Numbered from the stretch's first letter, positions 53,280-62,462 are shown. The stretch: 64,000 nt of DNA from Halanaerobacter jeridensis (GCF_016908315.1 NZ_JAFBDQ010000010.1:1-64000); one strand, 5' to 3'. Notes: generated from the sequence alone by a model not told the origin. Made by a program: numbers and translations.

Positions 53280-54632
53280 TTATTTGTCTTTATCTCTTGC
53301 TTTAGCTGGAACACCAATTACTACTTCATTTTCTGCCACATTTTTTGTTACAACTGCTCCTGCACCTGTACAAGAACCTTTAGCTAATTTTAGTGGAGCG
53401 ATCAAAGTAGAATTACTGCCAATAAAGCAATTATCAGCTATTTTAGTCTGATGCTTATTTTCTCCATCATAATTAGCTGTAATAGTACCTGCGCCAACAT
53501 TGGTATTCTCACCAATCTCTGTATCACCAATATAACTCAAATGTGGAACTTTTGAACCATCACCTACAGTAGACTTTTTAATTTCTACAAAATCTCCTAC
53601 TTTAGCTTCTTTGCCAATTGTAGTACCTGGTCTAATATAAGCATAAGGGCCAACTACAGTTCCAGACTGAACTTCGCTTTCTTTAATTGTAGAATGTTCT
53701 ATTTCTACTCCTTCACCAATTGTAGAATCAATGATTCTACTCTGAGGACCAATTACAACATCAGAAGCAATTTTAGTATCTCCCTCTAAAAAAGTTCCAG
53801 GATAAATAATAGTATCCCTAGCAATTTGAACAGTACTATCAATGTAAGTATTATCAGGGTCAATAATAGTAACTCCATTAGCCATATGCTTTTCGCAAGT
53901 TCTAGCACGCAGTGTTTTTTCTGCTTCAGCTAAATGAGACCGAGTATTGACACCAATAGTTTCACGAGTTGAATTAGCAGTTACACCTGCTACAAAATGT
54001 CCAGCCCTAGCTAGAATACCAATTACATCAGTTAAATAATATTCTCCTTGAGCGTTATCAGTATCTAAATCATCTATAGCAGACCACAGTAATTGACTAT
54101 CAAAACAGCAAATACCAGTATTAATCTCTTGAATCTCTGCTTGGGTAGGAGTAGTATCTTTATCTTCAACAATCTTTTTCACTGACCCATTTTCATCCCT
54201 AACAATTCTACCATAACCACTAGGATTTTCTAATTTAGTCGTTAAGATCGAAGCTGCAGCATCTTCTTGCTGATGCTGTTCTACTAATTCTGATAGAGTA
54301 TCTTCAGTTAATAATGGCGTATCTCCATATAATACTAAAACAGTACCAGAAAAGTCAGCTAATTTCTCCTGAGTTTGCATTACAGCATGACCAGTTCCTA
54401 ACTGTTCTTCTTGAGTAACAAAATCTAAGTTACTACCAGTAATACTACTTTCTACCTTATCAGCCTTATAACCAACAACTACTACATTATGTACAGGAGA
54501 TAATCCTGCTGCAGTATCAACTATATGCTGCGCCATACTTTTTCCTGCTACTTGATGCAGTACTTTTGGTAGTTCAGATTTCATTCTAGTACCTTTACCA
54601 GCAGCTAAAGTAATAACCGCTAAATCAGTCAT
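53280..54632 (-). CDS. glmU: Bifunctional GlmU (UDP-GlcNAc synthesis)
   Basis: A 450-residue enzyme with N-terminal uridyltransferase (LAAGKGTRMKSELPKVLHQVAGK, residues about 8-30) and C-terminal left-handed beta-helix acetyltransferase (hexapeptide repeats from about 250; active-site block GDFVEIKKS, then GENTNVGAGTITANYDG). It makes UDP-GlcNAc for peptidoglycan. Upstream neighbours differ from Bacillus, where spoVG lies between purR and glmU; here a nuclease-like gene and a MerR gene are found. Confidence 0.97.
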   Translation of the reverse strand: MTDLAVITLAAGKGTRMKSELPKVLHQVAGKSMAQHIVDTAAGLSPVHNVVVVGYKADKVESSITGSNLDFVTQEEQLGTGHAVMQTQEKLADFSGTVLVLYGDTPLLTEDTLSELVEQHQQEDAAASILTTKLENPSGYGRIVRDENGSVKKIVEDKDTTPTQAEIQEINTGICCFDSQLLWSAIDDLDTDNAQGEYYLTDVIGILARAGHFVAGVTANSTRETIGVNTRSHLAEAEKTLRARTCEKHMANGVTIIDPDNTYIDSTVQIARDTIIYPGTFLEGDTKIASDVVIGPQSRIIDSTIGEGVEIEHSTIKESEVQSGTVVGPYAYIRPGTTIGKEAKVGDFVEIKKSTVGDGSKVPHLSYIGDTEIGENTNVGAGTITANYDGENKHQTKIADNCFIGSNSTLIAPLKLAKGSCTGAGAVVTKNVAENEVVIGVPAKARDKDK

Positions 54633-55485
54633 TTACATCCTCCTTCAACAAAATTGAATTAAAACTAATCTCTTTTTGAGCCTTCTCTTTAACAACTTTA
54701 TCTATAGTTAACTCCGATTTTACTTGCGGTAATTTACCTGTCATAAAATATTCTCGGGCATAAATAGGGTAAATAGCATCTTTTAAACCATATTCTACAA
54801 ACAAATCTAAATCACGATAAGCATTAAACAATCCAATTGTATCATCATAAAATATATTAGTAATTATATCATCTAAACTAGCTCCGCGAATGATATTTTC
54901 TAAATTACTTTTTTTAACCATATCTAAAGTGTCATCATAATTATGCAGTGCAGGTAAATCTTTTCTATAATTATCTTCTAAAACTCTAATATCACAACTA
55001 AAGTCATGCCCGACAAATATATCCGGATCATACTGAGCAATTAAATCTTCTAAATGTTTAATTCCTGTTTGAATATCAACAGCAGGTGCTAAATCAGAAT
55101 TAGTAAATATAATTCCAACTTCCCATTCATCTGCCTCTTTATAAGCATATTGAATGGAGTCTAAATCACTCTGCAAATATTCAGTATCAACACACATTAT
55201 GGATTGGGCTTCAGGATATGAGCTTAGCTCTTTACTAAATTGAGGATTAGTCAGTTCTTCATAAGTTTCATCTAAACTTTTTAATTGTTCTAATATCTTG
55301 GATTCTTGGTTATTAATTCCAATAACATCTGCAATTTTCTGCATCGAACTCTGCTTAAAACTATTTTTAGTTGGAAATTCCTGCAGAACTCTCTTCAATC
55401 TCTTTCCTCTACCTAAAATAACAGCTAATTTATGTTCGTACAACTCAGTTTGATATAATTCATCACGATCAAGATAAATCTTCAT
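54625..55485 (-). CDS. DEDD exonuclease-like (RNase H fold) protein
   Basis: A 286-residue protein not recognised as a named gene. From about residue 95 it resembles DEDD 3'-5' exonucleases. MCVDTEYLQ carries an Asp-x-Glu pair (Exo I). IFVGHDFSCDIRVLE resembles Exo II, with Asp in place of the usual Asn. AYRDLDLFVEYGLKDA could supply the YxxxD of Exo III. The first 90 residues are helical and lack a known motif. It overlaps the glmU start by 8 nt, so the two are coupled. It could be a nuclease or an inactive nucleic-acid-binding relative. Confidence 0.55.
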   Translation of the reverse strand: MKIYLDRDELYQTELYEHKLAVILGRGKRLKRVLQEFPTKNSFKQSSMQKIADVIGINNQESKILEQLKSLDETYEELTNPQFSKELSSYPEAQSIMCVDTEYLQSDLDSIQYAYKEADEWEVGIIFTNSDLAPAVDIQTGIKHLEDLIAQYDPDIFVGHDFSCDIRVLEDNYRKDLPALHNYDDTLDMVKKSNLENIIRGASLDDIITNIFYDDTIGLFNAYRDLDLFVEYGLKDAIYPIYAREYFMTGKLPQVKSELTIDKVVKEKAQKEISFNSILLKEDVND

Positions 55486-55609
55486 ACTTGCCCCATCCCT
55501 AATTAAATATTTTTATAAAAACAGGCAATTTTATACACAATCACAGCTATTTTAACAAACAGTATATCTGCTGTCAAGATAATGTCAAATATATAATTTA
55601 ATATCTTAA

Positions 55610-56038
55610 TTATTTATCATTTTCACCTTTATTATTTTTTAATATTTTTACTAATTGAGCCCGATTAGAAACTGGATAGAGAGAAGATAGCCCTTTTTCT
55701 GATCCACGATTAAATTTATCTAAGGGACGACCATCATAAGCACTTTCTACAGCTTTCTTAGCTTCTTCAGTTTTTTTAGATTTTTTAGCTTGGTCCTCTT
55801 CGGCAGTTCCTAGCTGTTTTTTTATCCCTGCTATTTTCATACCTTCAGCCAGTAAGTTTTTAATTTTTTTCAACTTCTCAATATCATTTTCTGAATAAAT
55901 TCTTTGATTCCCTTCTGTACGAGCTGGTTTAATCAATTCAGCTTCTTCATAATATCTAATCTGCCGACCAGATAAATCAGTTTCTTCTTTAACAGCACCT
56001 ATTGAATAAATTGGAGTATCTGGATCTATATCAACCAT
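55610..56038 (-). CDS. MerR family regulator (GlnR-like)
   Basis: A 142-residue MerR-type regulator. The winged helix-turn-helix is near residues 10-75 (YSIGAVKEETDLSGRQIRYYEEAELIKPARTEGNQRIYSENDIEKL), close to the GlnR/TnrA subgroup. The basic linker is rich in Lys, and the tail (RGSEKGLSSLYPVSNRAQLVKIL) may sense a partner or effector, as the GlnR tail does with glutamine synthetase. No glnA is nearby, so a nitrogen role is unproven. A dispersed palindrome lies 48 bp upstream. Confidence 0.8.
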   Translation of the reverse strand: MVDIDPDTPIYSIGAVKEETDLSGRQIRYYEEAELIKPARTEGNQRIYSENDIEKLKKIKNLLAEGMKIAGIKKQLGTAEEDQAKKSKKTEEAKKAVESAYDGRPLDKFNRGSEKGLSSLYPVSNRAQLVKILKNNKGENDK

Positions 56039-56085
56039 GTTTTATCACTCCTTTTCTTCTACTTGGTTTTGATTTATTATTAGAC

Positions 56086-56106
56086 AGACTTGGCACTGCC
56101 AAGCCT
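56086..56106. repeat. Dispersed palindrome, copy 3
   Basis: Arms AGACTTGGCA and TGCCAAGCCT (one mismatch) around one base, upstream of the MerR-type gene and immediately followed by a heptamer array. Confidence 0.65.
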
Positions 56107-56111
56107 CTACT

Positions 56112-56146
56112 TTCACTCTTAACTGTTCACTGTTCACTCTTTACTT
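56112..56146. repeat. Heptamer repeat (TTNACTS)
   Basis: Five 7-bp units in exact register: TTCACTC, TTAACTG, TTCACTG, TTCACTC, TTTACTT. It ends 3 bp before the purR stop codon. Confidence 0.75.
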
Positions 56147-56148
56147 TT

Positions 56149-56970
56149 TTATAAATTTATAACCCAATCGCTAGGGTCAACGATAATTTCTTCCTCTTCT
56201 TCATTAATCTTTTCTAAAACAGCTAATGAAGTATAATCATCAACTAACTTTTGCGTTGGATTAGCAGTTTTGATTAAAACTCCTATATCTAATACTTCTG
56301 CTTTAAATTCTCCCATTAAATCAAGCATTCCCTTAGCTGTACCACCAGCTTTCATAAAATCATCAATAATTATAACTTTAGACTCTTCTGGTAAAGCACG
56401 ACGAGATAGAGACATTGTTTCAATTTTCTTTGAAGATCCAGTAATATAATTAATACTAACCACAGAACCTTCAGTGACCTTACTATCTTTTCTAATACTT
56501 ACTAGCGGTAAATTCAAAGCCCGAGCAGTCATTAAAGCAATAGGAATTCCTTTAGTCTCCATCGTAATAATATATTCAGCATCTAAATCAGCAAATTTAG
56601 TCGCAAAAATCTCTCCTATTTCAGACATTAATTTAGGATCAAAGATCAAATCTGTCATATAAACATATCCCCCTGCTAAAATTCTATCAGGGTCAGATAG
56701 TTGATTACATAAATTTATAATAGTTTCCCGAATATCCTTATTTCCTTTATAAGGAATAAAACGAACTCCACCAGCTGCTCCAGAAACAGTTTCTATCTTG
56801 CCCATCTTCTCTTGTTCAAAAACATCTTTAATAATTGCTAAATCCTCACTAATAGTTGATTTAGCAGCATCAAATCGTTCAGTAAATTGATTTAAAGAAA
56901 TCAATTTATAAGGCTTATCTGATAAAAATTTAGTAATTGCTACAATCCTTGAACTGCGACGCATCTTCAT
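56149..56970 (-). CDS. purR: Pur operon repressor PurR
   Basis: A 273-residue PurR of the Gram-positive type. An N-terminal winged helix (RIVAITKFLSDKPYKLISLNQFTERFDAAKSTISEDLAII) is joined to a phosphoribosyltransferase-like domain that binds PRPP (VIIIDDFMKAGGTAKGML). It represses purine genes unless PRPP is high. Close to prs, which makes the effector. The usual gene order purR-(yabJ-spoVG)-glmU is broken by two other genes. Confidence 0.95.
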   Translation of the reverse strand: MKMRRSSRIVAITKFLSDKPYKLISLNQFTERFDAAKSTISEDLAIIKDVFEQEKMGKIETVSGAAGGVRFIPYKGNKDIRETIINLCNQLSDPDRILAGGYVYMTDLIFDPKLMSEIGEIFATKFADLDAEYIITMETKGIPIALMTARALNLPLVSIRKDSKVTEGSVVSINYITGSSKKIETMSLSRRALPEESKVIIIDDFMKAGGTAKGMLDLMGEFKAEVLDIGVLIKTANPTQKLVDDYTSLAVLEKINEEEEEIIVDPSDWVINL

Positions 56971-57016
56971 CTTAAACCCTCCTTCAAAAAAACTACAAAA
57001 AACTAATAAATCTATA

Positions 57017-57898
57017 TTAAAATAATTCTACTCCTGTATTAACTGTAGTAGCACTAACTATTTTATAGTTAGTATCTAATTTCTGCTTTAAACTTGCGGC
57101 AGCTTCTTGAGCTTTAGACTTACTATTGACAAATCCTAAAATAGTAGGTCCACTACCCGACATTAGAACTCGGTCTGTTTCAGCAGCAACAATTTTTTTA
57201 ATTTCTTCTATTTTAGGATAACGATTAATCGCCACTAATTCAAGTAAATTTTCTAAATTAGATAAAATATCTCGATAATCATCTCTTTTTAAAGCCATCA
57301 TTAATTTTTCTACTTGGGGATGGCAATTAATTTCAGCTAAATTCAAATTCTTATAAATTTCAGCCGTCGACACTTCAAAAGGAGGATTAACAACTACTAA
57401 ATCTAATTTAGGGTCAAGCTCTAATTTTTCTAATTCTGTTCCTGTTCCTGTAGCTAATTGAGTTCCTCCAGCTAAGCAAAAGGGAATATCAGAACCCAAT
57501 TCAGCACCTCTCTTCTCTAATTCACTAGTATTAAGACCTAACCCCCATAATTTATTAACTGCTACTAGTGTAGCAGCAGCATTGCTACTGCCTCCCGCTA
57601 ATCCTGCTGCAACAGGAATGTTTTTTTCTACTTTGACCTTTAATCCACTTTCTACAGCAAATTCATCCCTTAATAATGATGCTGCTTGATAGATTAAATT
57701 TTTTTCTCCACTTGGAACTCCTGGATGTTTACATTCAATATTAATCCCTGAGTCAATTTTAGTAAAAAAAAGTTTATCATATAAATCAATAGTTTGCATT
57801 ATCATTTCCACTTGATGATAATCATTTTCGTATTTACCTAGTACATCTAACAATAAATTTATTTTAGCGTATGACTTTAACTGTAGTTTATCTGCCAT
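57017..57898 (-). CDS. ispE: 4-diphosphocytidyl-2-C-methyl-D-erythritol kinase
   Basis: About 293 residues, GHMP kinase family, fourth step of the MEP pathway to isoprenoids. N-terminal KSYAKINLLLDVLGKYENDYHQVEMIMQTI, ATP loop VAAGLAGGSSNAAATLVA and C-terminal VLMSGSGPTILGFV are diagnostic. The ATG at 57898 (MADKLQ) is preferred over one 9 nt earlier, with GAGGTGAG in front. It is next to purR, as in Bacillus. Confidence 0.95.
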   Translation of the reverse strand: MADKLQLKSYAKINLLLDVLGKYENDYHQVEMIMQTIDLYDKLFFTKIDSGINIECKHPGVPSGEKNLIYQAASLLRDEFAVESGLKVKVEKNIPVAAGLAGGSSNAAATLVAVNKLWGLGLNTSELEKRGAELGSDIPFCLAGGTQLATGTGTELEKLELDPKLDLVVVNPPFEVSTAEIYKNLNLAEINCHPQVEKLMMALKRDDYRDILSNLENLLELVAINRYPKIEEIKKIVAAETDRVLMSGSGPTILGFVNSKSKAQEAAASLKQKLDTNYKIVSATTVNTGVELF

Positions 57899-58011
57899 TA
57901 ATCTCACCTCTAATTAACATATTCATTACTTTATTTATTCATTCAAATTAAAAATCCTTTATATTAAAGAGAAATAATTGAATTATTATTAAGCTTTAAA
58001 TATCAAAACAA

Positions 58012-59304
58012 CTAATTAATCGGCATATTTGACCTATTAGACTCTTCTGATAATACCGTAGTTAAATTTTCTAAAATAGACCTCGTTACAAAAACAGGAA
58101 TTTCAAATACAAAAGCTGCAGCAACAGTAAATAATAATCCTAACATAAGTTCAGAATCTTTTTTTATCATTGGAGTTAGTCTCTCTAATGCAATCACTGG
58201 TAGTTGATCTACTCCATCAAATATTACTAAATTATTTTCAGTCGTAAAAACTGCTGGTTGATGGGACTTAATTTGATGTTTTAAAACTAAATTCTCCGGA
58301 TTTAAACTGCAATAAATTATCTCTTTTTCTTCGCAGTGATTCAATAATTTAAGATTAGATCTTTGGTCAATATTAATTGCTATTAAATTACTATTTAATT
58401 CATTTAACTTTAGCAGCGAATTAGCAAAAGTTAAATCTTGCTCAGAACTTAACTCTGTTATAATCAGCAATTCACTCTCGCGATATGGTAAATCCTGTTC
58501 TGTTAAATCCTGCTGCATAATACCATGAACAATTATCTCAACTTCTTTATTTTGTAATAATAAACTTAAGTTATAACTTCTTTGGGAAATTCCTTCCTGA
58601 TTATGAATAACATTATTAACTGCAATTCCAGTTTTGAGTCCTACCTTTTGTAAAATACTATCAACTAAACTTACAATTACCTCATGATTATTACCTACTA
58701 CTGTAATGATTGGTATCCTTGCTGGAGCATAATAATCTATTAATTCTCGACTCATTTTTTCTAAATCAATCAGTTTTCGATATTGACTTAAGTCAGGGGT
58801 GATCTCTATATCACTAATCTCACCCCAATTCTCTACTGGCATTGTAATATCATCTGTCCACACAGATATTTCTGCGAGATTCAAATTATATATTTGGGTT
58901 AACTTCTCAATTAACTCTTTACTCTCTTTAGTTAATTGAGATAGTCTGTTGACTTTTCTAGAACTGCCAACTTCTAATACAGCTTTCAGTTGCTGATTAA
59001 CTACTAATAATTTATAATTTTTTTCTACTTTTAATGGATTATCAACTTTAATTTCTAAACTATCTAATAAGCTATTAATTATAGCTGGTCTTTTTAAACT
59101 AGAAAAAACTCCTGATGATTTTTCTGTTACCAATCCCTTAAATAGAACACTATATCTACCATAACCTAATTGGAATAAATCATGCTCTGGGTCTAATTTT
59201 AAAATAGGGATTTGATTTTCCCTAGCAACTTTCATTAATAACTTAGCATTATTAGAAAAAGAATAATCAATATTATTATTTTTTAACCCCTTCACTTCTT
59301 TCAT
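58012..59304 (-). CDS. Degenerate cyanophycin-synthetase-like protein
   Basis: A 430-residue protein with the plan of a shrunken cyanophycin synthetase (CphA). The segment ARENQIPILKLDPEHDLFQLGYGRYSVLFKGLVTEKSSGV resembles the CphA pre-ATP-grasp region. The rest corresponds to a reduced ATP-grasp and then a Mur-ligase-like domain. There, IPIITVVGNNHEVIVSLVDSIL stands where the ATP P-loop (GTNGKTTT type) should be. The Lys of that loop is absent, so Mur-type ATP use is unlikely. No function can be assigned; it may be a non-catalytic relative that binds amino-acid ligands or polymers. Divergent from the L,D-transpeptidase gene. Confidence 0.5.
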   Translation of the reverse strand: MKEVKGLKNNNIDYSFSNNAKLLMKVARENQIPILKLDPEHDLFQLGYGRYSVLFKGLVTEKSSGVFSSLKRPAIINSLLDSLEIKVDNPLKVEKNYKLLVVNQQLKAVLEVGSSRKVNRLSQLTKESKELIEKLTQIYNLNLAEISVWTDDITMPVENWGEISDIEITPDLSQYRKLIDLEKMSRELIDYYAPARIPIITVVGNNHEVIVSLVDSILQKVGLKTGIAVNNVIHNQEGISQRSYNLSLLLQNKEVEIIVHGIMQQDLTEQDLPYRESELLIITELSSEQDLTFANSLLKLNELNSNLIAINIDQRSNLKLLNHCEEKEIIYCSLNPENLVLKHQIKSHQPAVFTTENNLVIFDGVDQLPVIALERLTPMIKKDSELMLGLLFTVAAAFVFEIPVFVTRSILENLTTVLSEESNRSNMPIN

Positions 59305-59421
59305 AACCTCACTCCTTAATTAATTAGTTCCTAAATTATTATAACCATATTTTGGATAATTATTCTTGGCAAGAACTTCTTAAACTAGCAGTGAATATAT
59401 TAAATACAGGGGTGAATAAAA

Positions 59422-59928
59422 ATGGCTAATAAAATATTAATTATTTTAGAACAAAAACAGTTGCATTTTTATAACAATGGTCAATTAGATAGGAGCTTTT
59501 CAGTAGCAGTCGGTAAACAGAACACACCTACTCCTACAGGAAACTTTTCTATCATTAATAAAATTAAGAATCCTTATAATCCCACTTTAGGAACTAGATG
59601 GCTGCAGTTCACATCTAGAATGCACGGTATTCATGGCACTAATCAACCTCATTTGATTGGTCAAGCAGTATCAAAGGGCTGTGTTAGAATGTATAATCGA
59701 GACGTAGAATATATCTTCCCGCAAGTATCGATCGGTACTACTGTCCAAATTAAAACAACTACTGCACAAGAAAATGTTGAATATTTTATCTATACAGTTC
59801 AAGTTAATGATAGCCTTTATCACTTAGCCCGTAAATTTGAAACCACTATTGCTAATATCATAAAAATTAATAACTTAGAAAACAAAAATTTAATTTATCC
59901 TGGTCAACAGTTAAAAATTCCTTTGTAA
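59422..59928 (+). CDS. L,D-transpeptidase with LysM domain
   Basis: A 168-residue protein and the only confident plus-strand coding gene in the window. The YkuD domain covers about residues 5-115 with the active site HGTNQPHLIGQAVSKGCVRMYN (His and catalytic Cys). A LysM domain at the C terminus (YTVQVNDSLYHLARKFETTIANIIKINNL) binds peptidoglycan. No signal peptide is visible, as in B. subtilis YkuD, which is found in spores. It would cross-link peptidoglycan or attach proteins. Ribosome site AGGGGTG. Confidence 0.92.
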   Translation: MANKILIILEQKQLHFYNNGQLDRSFSVAVGKQNTPTPTGNFSIINKIKNPYNPTLGTRWLQFTSRMHGIHGTNQPHLIGQAVSKGCVRMYNRDVEYIFPQVSIGTTVQIKTTTAQENVEYFIYTVQVNDSLYHLARKFETTIANIIKINNLENKNLIYPGQQLKIPL

Positions 59929-59956
59929 AAAATAAAAAAATCGCCTAATGGCGATT
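59926..59956 (-). terminator. Terminator between convergent genes
   Basis: Stem AATCGCC / GGCGATT (59939-59956). On the minus strand it is followed by TTTTTATTTTTTAC, so it best stops leftward transcription towards the L,D-transpeptidase gene, backing up the terminator at 59980-60007. On the plus strand the same stem lacks a T-run. Confidence 0.65.
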
Positions 59957-59979
59957 AGTATTACTTATTTAATAAATTA

Positions 59980-60007
59980 AAAGGCTGTAGGAAATCCTAC
60001 AGCCTTA
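59980..60007 (-). terminator. Terminator after the SPOCS/LysM gene
   Basis: Perfect stem AAGGCTGTAGG / CCTACAGCCTT with a 4-nt loop, then TTTAATTTATT on the minus strand. Confidence 0.8.
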
Positions 60008-60011
60008 AAAA

Positions 60012-61661
60012 TTAGCCTTTACAATCTCCAATTATTTTACGTGGAATTATTATCTTTTGCCCCACTTCAATATAATCAGGATTAGCAATATTATTATACT
60101 GTGCTAAAGCTTCAATTGTTGTTTTATAGCGGCAAGCAATCTTATATAGAGTATCTCCCGGCTGTACAATATAGACAATCTTAGCTGGCTGTTCACAATC
60201 CGGCTCATCAACTACTGAAGAAACCTCAATTATATCAGTTATAATTTCTAGTTCTTTTAAATCAGTTACTCTAATATCCTTTTGTAGAGTAATTGATAAT
60301 CTAACTTGGTCTACTGCTACTTTACGACCCGTCACTCTCTTAACTTTTACATCTACATCACATTTCATCCCTGGCTTTGCCCCAGGTACATTAATATATT
60401 TAGTGTAATTGATAGTGTTATGGAAATAATGAACTGGATTAATATTATCATCTATAGTTTGATTTGCTATATACATAACACCAGTATTATAAGTTCCGAA
60501 GATTTTCACTTCATTTTCTTCAGCTTCACAATCAAAAGCTAAATAATTAATATCTGCTTCTAAAATACCACCCGTCTTAATTTCAGGTTTCTCTGGCGGT
60601 ACATCAGCAGTAGCAGTAAATGTATGCGTAATAGTCTTATCTTCAATAATCTCATCTACGCGAAGCAACTCTGTTTCAATTTCAATCTTCTTACAATCAA
60701 CACCTGTAACAACTGTAATATCTTTCAATTCAGTAACTGTAATATTAATCTGCACCATAGCATCGACTTCTATTTGCTGTCCTCCATTAGTAGAGCTTAA
60801 TTCATAAGTCCAATCTTTAAGAGTTAAATCTACATAAACTTGATTATCTTCTGACAATTCAGGAACTGTAATATTTTCAGTAATTTCAAATGTTCCCGTT
60901 GCTACATGAACAGGTTGATCACTACCTCCAGCAACATAAAGTACTCGTACTTGAAATTCACCTTTTACTGTAACTACATCTCCATTAATTTCAGGTTCTT
61001 TAGTTTTTATAATAGCTCCATCTACCTTTAAAACTCGCTCTACTTCTTCATCAATTTCTAAAATATTATCTCTAGATTGACGATGATAAGATTCTTCTGA
61101 AACTATATCTTCTACTAGCAAATTTTCTGTCATAATTGAACTAGGATCAAGCCCTTCAATACCAGTGATTATTTCAAATTCTTTATGGTCAATTACTTTC
61201 ACAGTCACTTTAATAGTTAACTCAACCATAACTTGGTCTAAAGCAGTATCACTAGCCATAGCTTCATAATCAACTTTAACAAAATCAACATTTACCTCTA
61301 CATCCATACCCGGTTCAGCATCTAAAATAGTAATTGTTTTAGTTAAGTCACTAAGATTAATATATTCACCTGTATCAGCACTACTAAAATAATGCACCGG
61401 CTGTGGAGGATCCTGTTCAGCAGCAACATAAGTAACTCCTAAACTAATTTGGCCCCCATTATTATTATCAAATTCAATTATTCCATCTTCTCCTACTGTA
61501 GCTGATACTGGAGCAGTCAACTCAGGTGTTACATCTAATACACGTTCAATAAATGGTTTATTGCTAGGTACATTAAGAGTTGTACTCACAGTTTCTACTA
61601 TTGAACCTTCACCTACAACATATTTGACCTTAACCTTTTCTTTCGTCACATGAATTCCCAA
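60012..61661 (-). CDS. SPOCS (DUF3794) domain protein with LysM, SipL/SpoVID-like
   Basis: A 549-residue protein with several SPOCS/DUF3794 repeats. Repeated segments such as VDCKKIEIETELLRVDEIIEDK and LDPSSIMTENLLVEDIVSEE, and the repeated VKVDQVMV / VAVDQVRLSI strands, show this. A C-terminal LysM domain (YIVQPGDTLYKIACRYKTTIEALAQYNN) follows. In clostridia SipL links the spore coat to SpoIVA on the forespore surface. It starts at TTG (61661) or GTG 12 nt later. A sigma-K/E-like promoter precedes it (61702-61729). It is part of a spore-coat-like gene group. Confidence 0.85.
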   Translation of the reverse strand: MGIHVTKEKVKVKYVVGEGSIVETVSTTLNVPSNKPFIERVLDVTPELTAPVSATVGEDGIIEFDNNNGGQISLGVTYVAAEQDPPQPVHYFSSADTGEYINLSDLTKTITILDAEPGMDVEVNVDFVKVDYEAMASDTALDQVMVELTIKVTVKVIDHKEFEIITGIEGLDPSSIMTENLLVEDIVSEESYHRQSRDNILEIDEEVERVLKVDGAIIKTKEPEINGDVVTVKGEFQVRVLYVAGGSDQPVHVATGTFEITENITVPELSEDNQVYVDLTLKDWTYELSSTNGGQQIEVDAMVQINITVTELKDITVVTGVDCKKIEIETELLRVDEIIEDKTITHTFTATADVPPEKPEIKTGGILEADINYLAFDCEAEENEVKIFGTYNTGVMYIANQTIDDNINPVHYFHNTINYTKYINVPGAKPGMKCDVDVKVKRVTGRKVAVDQVRLSITLQKDIRVTDLKELEIITDIIEVSSVVDEPDCEQPAKIVYIVQPGDTLYKIACRYKTTIEALAQYNNIANPDYIEVGQKIIIPRKIIGDCKG

Positions 61662-61701
61662 ACTTTTTCCCCCTTTCTAAGCAAAAAAACATTCTTATTT
61701 A

Positions 61702-61729
61702 TACTATATGCAAGCTAAACAAAAAATGT
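61702..61729 (-). promoter_or_regulatory. Mother-cell sigma-like promoter (SPOCS/LysM gene)
   Basis: Minus strand AC (61729-61728), 17 nt, CATATAGTA (61710-61702). This fits the sigma-K consensus AC-N17-CATANNNTA; sigma-E -10 elements are similar. It lies 41 bp before the start codon. Confidence 0.55.
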
Positions 61730-61871
61730 TCATAATTTTATCTAAAACATCTTAAAAAAACTCCATTTAAATCTTATTTTGATTAGTGTGAAGTAGTTGA
61801 TAATAGACTAGGGCCTATTCAACTCTAAGTAAATATGTCGTTTTACAAAGTTTAATATCTTAATTTATTAA

Positions 61872-61909
61872 AAAGACATATCTGAAATTATAATTTCAGA
61901 TATGTCTTT
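61872..61909 (-). terminator. 38-bp perfect palindrome, terminator of the 61932 gene
   Basis: AAAGACATATCTGAAATTA and its exact reverse complement, followed by TTAATAAATTA on the minus strand, 22 nt past the stop. The remaining gap up to 61661 has no recognised feature apart from the promoter at 61702-61729. Confidence 0.75.
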
Positions 61910-61931
61910 AGCGTTTAAATGAGTTTTGGAA

Positions 61932-62333
61932 TTAACCTAAATAAAACTCAGAATTAGCATTAACTTTATTTCTACTAATTTCTTGACTTCCTGCAGTAAT
62001 GATACCTTCTACTGTCTCTTCAGTAAATTGACCACTTCCCACTAAATCGCTAATATCAAATAACGCTATCATTTCTTGCCGACTTGGATTAGCTACCTTT
62101 TCCGCTCTTACCCCTTGCCCCGAAATAGTATCCCCAGGCTTACTAACACCAAAAAATTTAACATCTTTAGCTTGCAGAGGACAATTATTAATTTTAACCG
62201 CCAAATATCCTGGAATTTGATTGGTATTCTCTTCAGGCAAATGACCAATACCTATTTTGGCTTCAGCTTGTTCTATCCCTACACTATAATCTTTGACATT
62301 ACTTTGACCCTCTCTTGATAGTTTCACTAACAT
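61932..62333 (-). CDS. Hypothetical protein in the spore-coat-like cluster
   Basis: A 133-residue protein that I do not recognise. It has no membrane segment or signal peptide. Composition is mixed, with a single Cys and several Gly (IGIGHLPEENTNQIPGYLAVKIN, KPGDTISGQGVRAEKV). It resembles a compact beta-rich domain. It is flanked by a SPOCS/LysM coat-like gene and a coiled-coil gene and has a possible mother-cell-type -10 (CATATGATA, 62425-62433) in front. A role in the spore envelope is therefore possible but not shown. Good ribosome site GAGGGGG. Confidence 0.7.
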   Translation of the reverse strand: MLVKLSREGQSNVKDYSVGIEQAEAKIGIGHLPEENTNQIPGYLAVKINNCPLQAKDVKFFGVSKPGDTISGQGVRAEKVANPSRQEMIALFDISDLVGSGQFTEETVEGIITAGSQEISRNKVNANSEFYLG

Positions 62334-62424
62334 CCCCCTCTAATAGAAGTATTATAATTTATAAATCTTTGCAAATTAATTGCCTATATTATTTTAAAAA
62401 GTAATTAAACTTTATCCTACTTCT

Positions 62425-62452
62425 TATCATATGTAACTAATAAAATAAATAT
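62425..62452 (-). promoter_or_regulatory. Possible mother-cell sigma promoter
   Basis: CATATGATA (minus strand 62433-62425) matches CATANNNTA. ATA lies 16 nt upstream, closer to a sigma-E than a sigma-K -35. Weaker than the sites at 61702 and 63456. Confidence 0.35.
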
Positions 62453-62462
62453 AATAAAAAAA

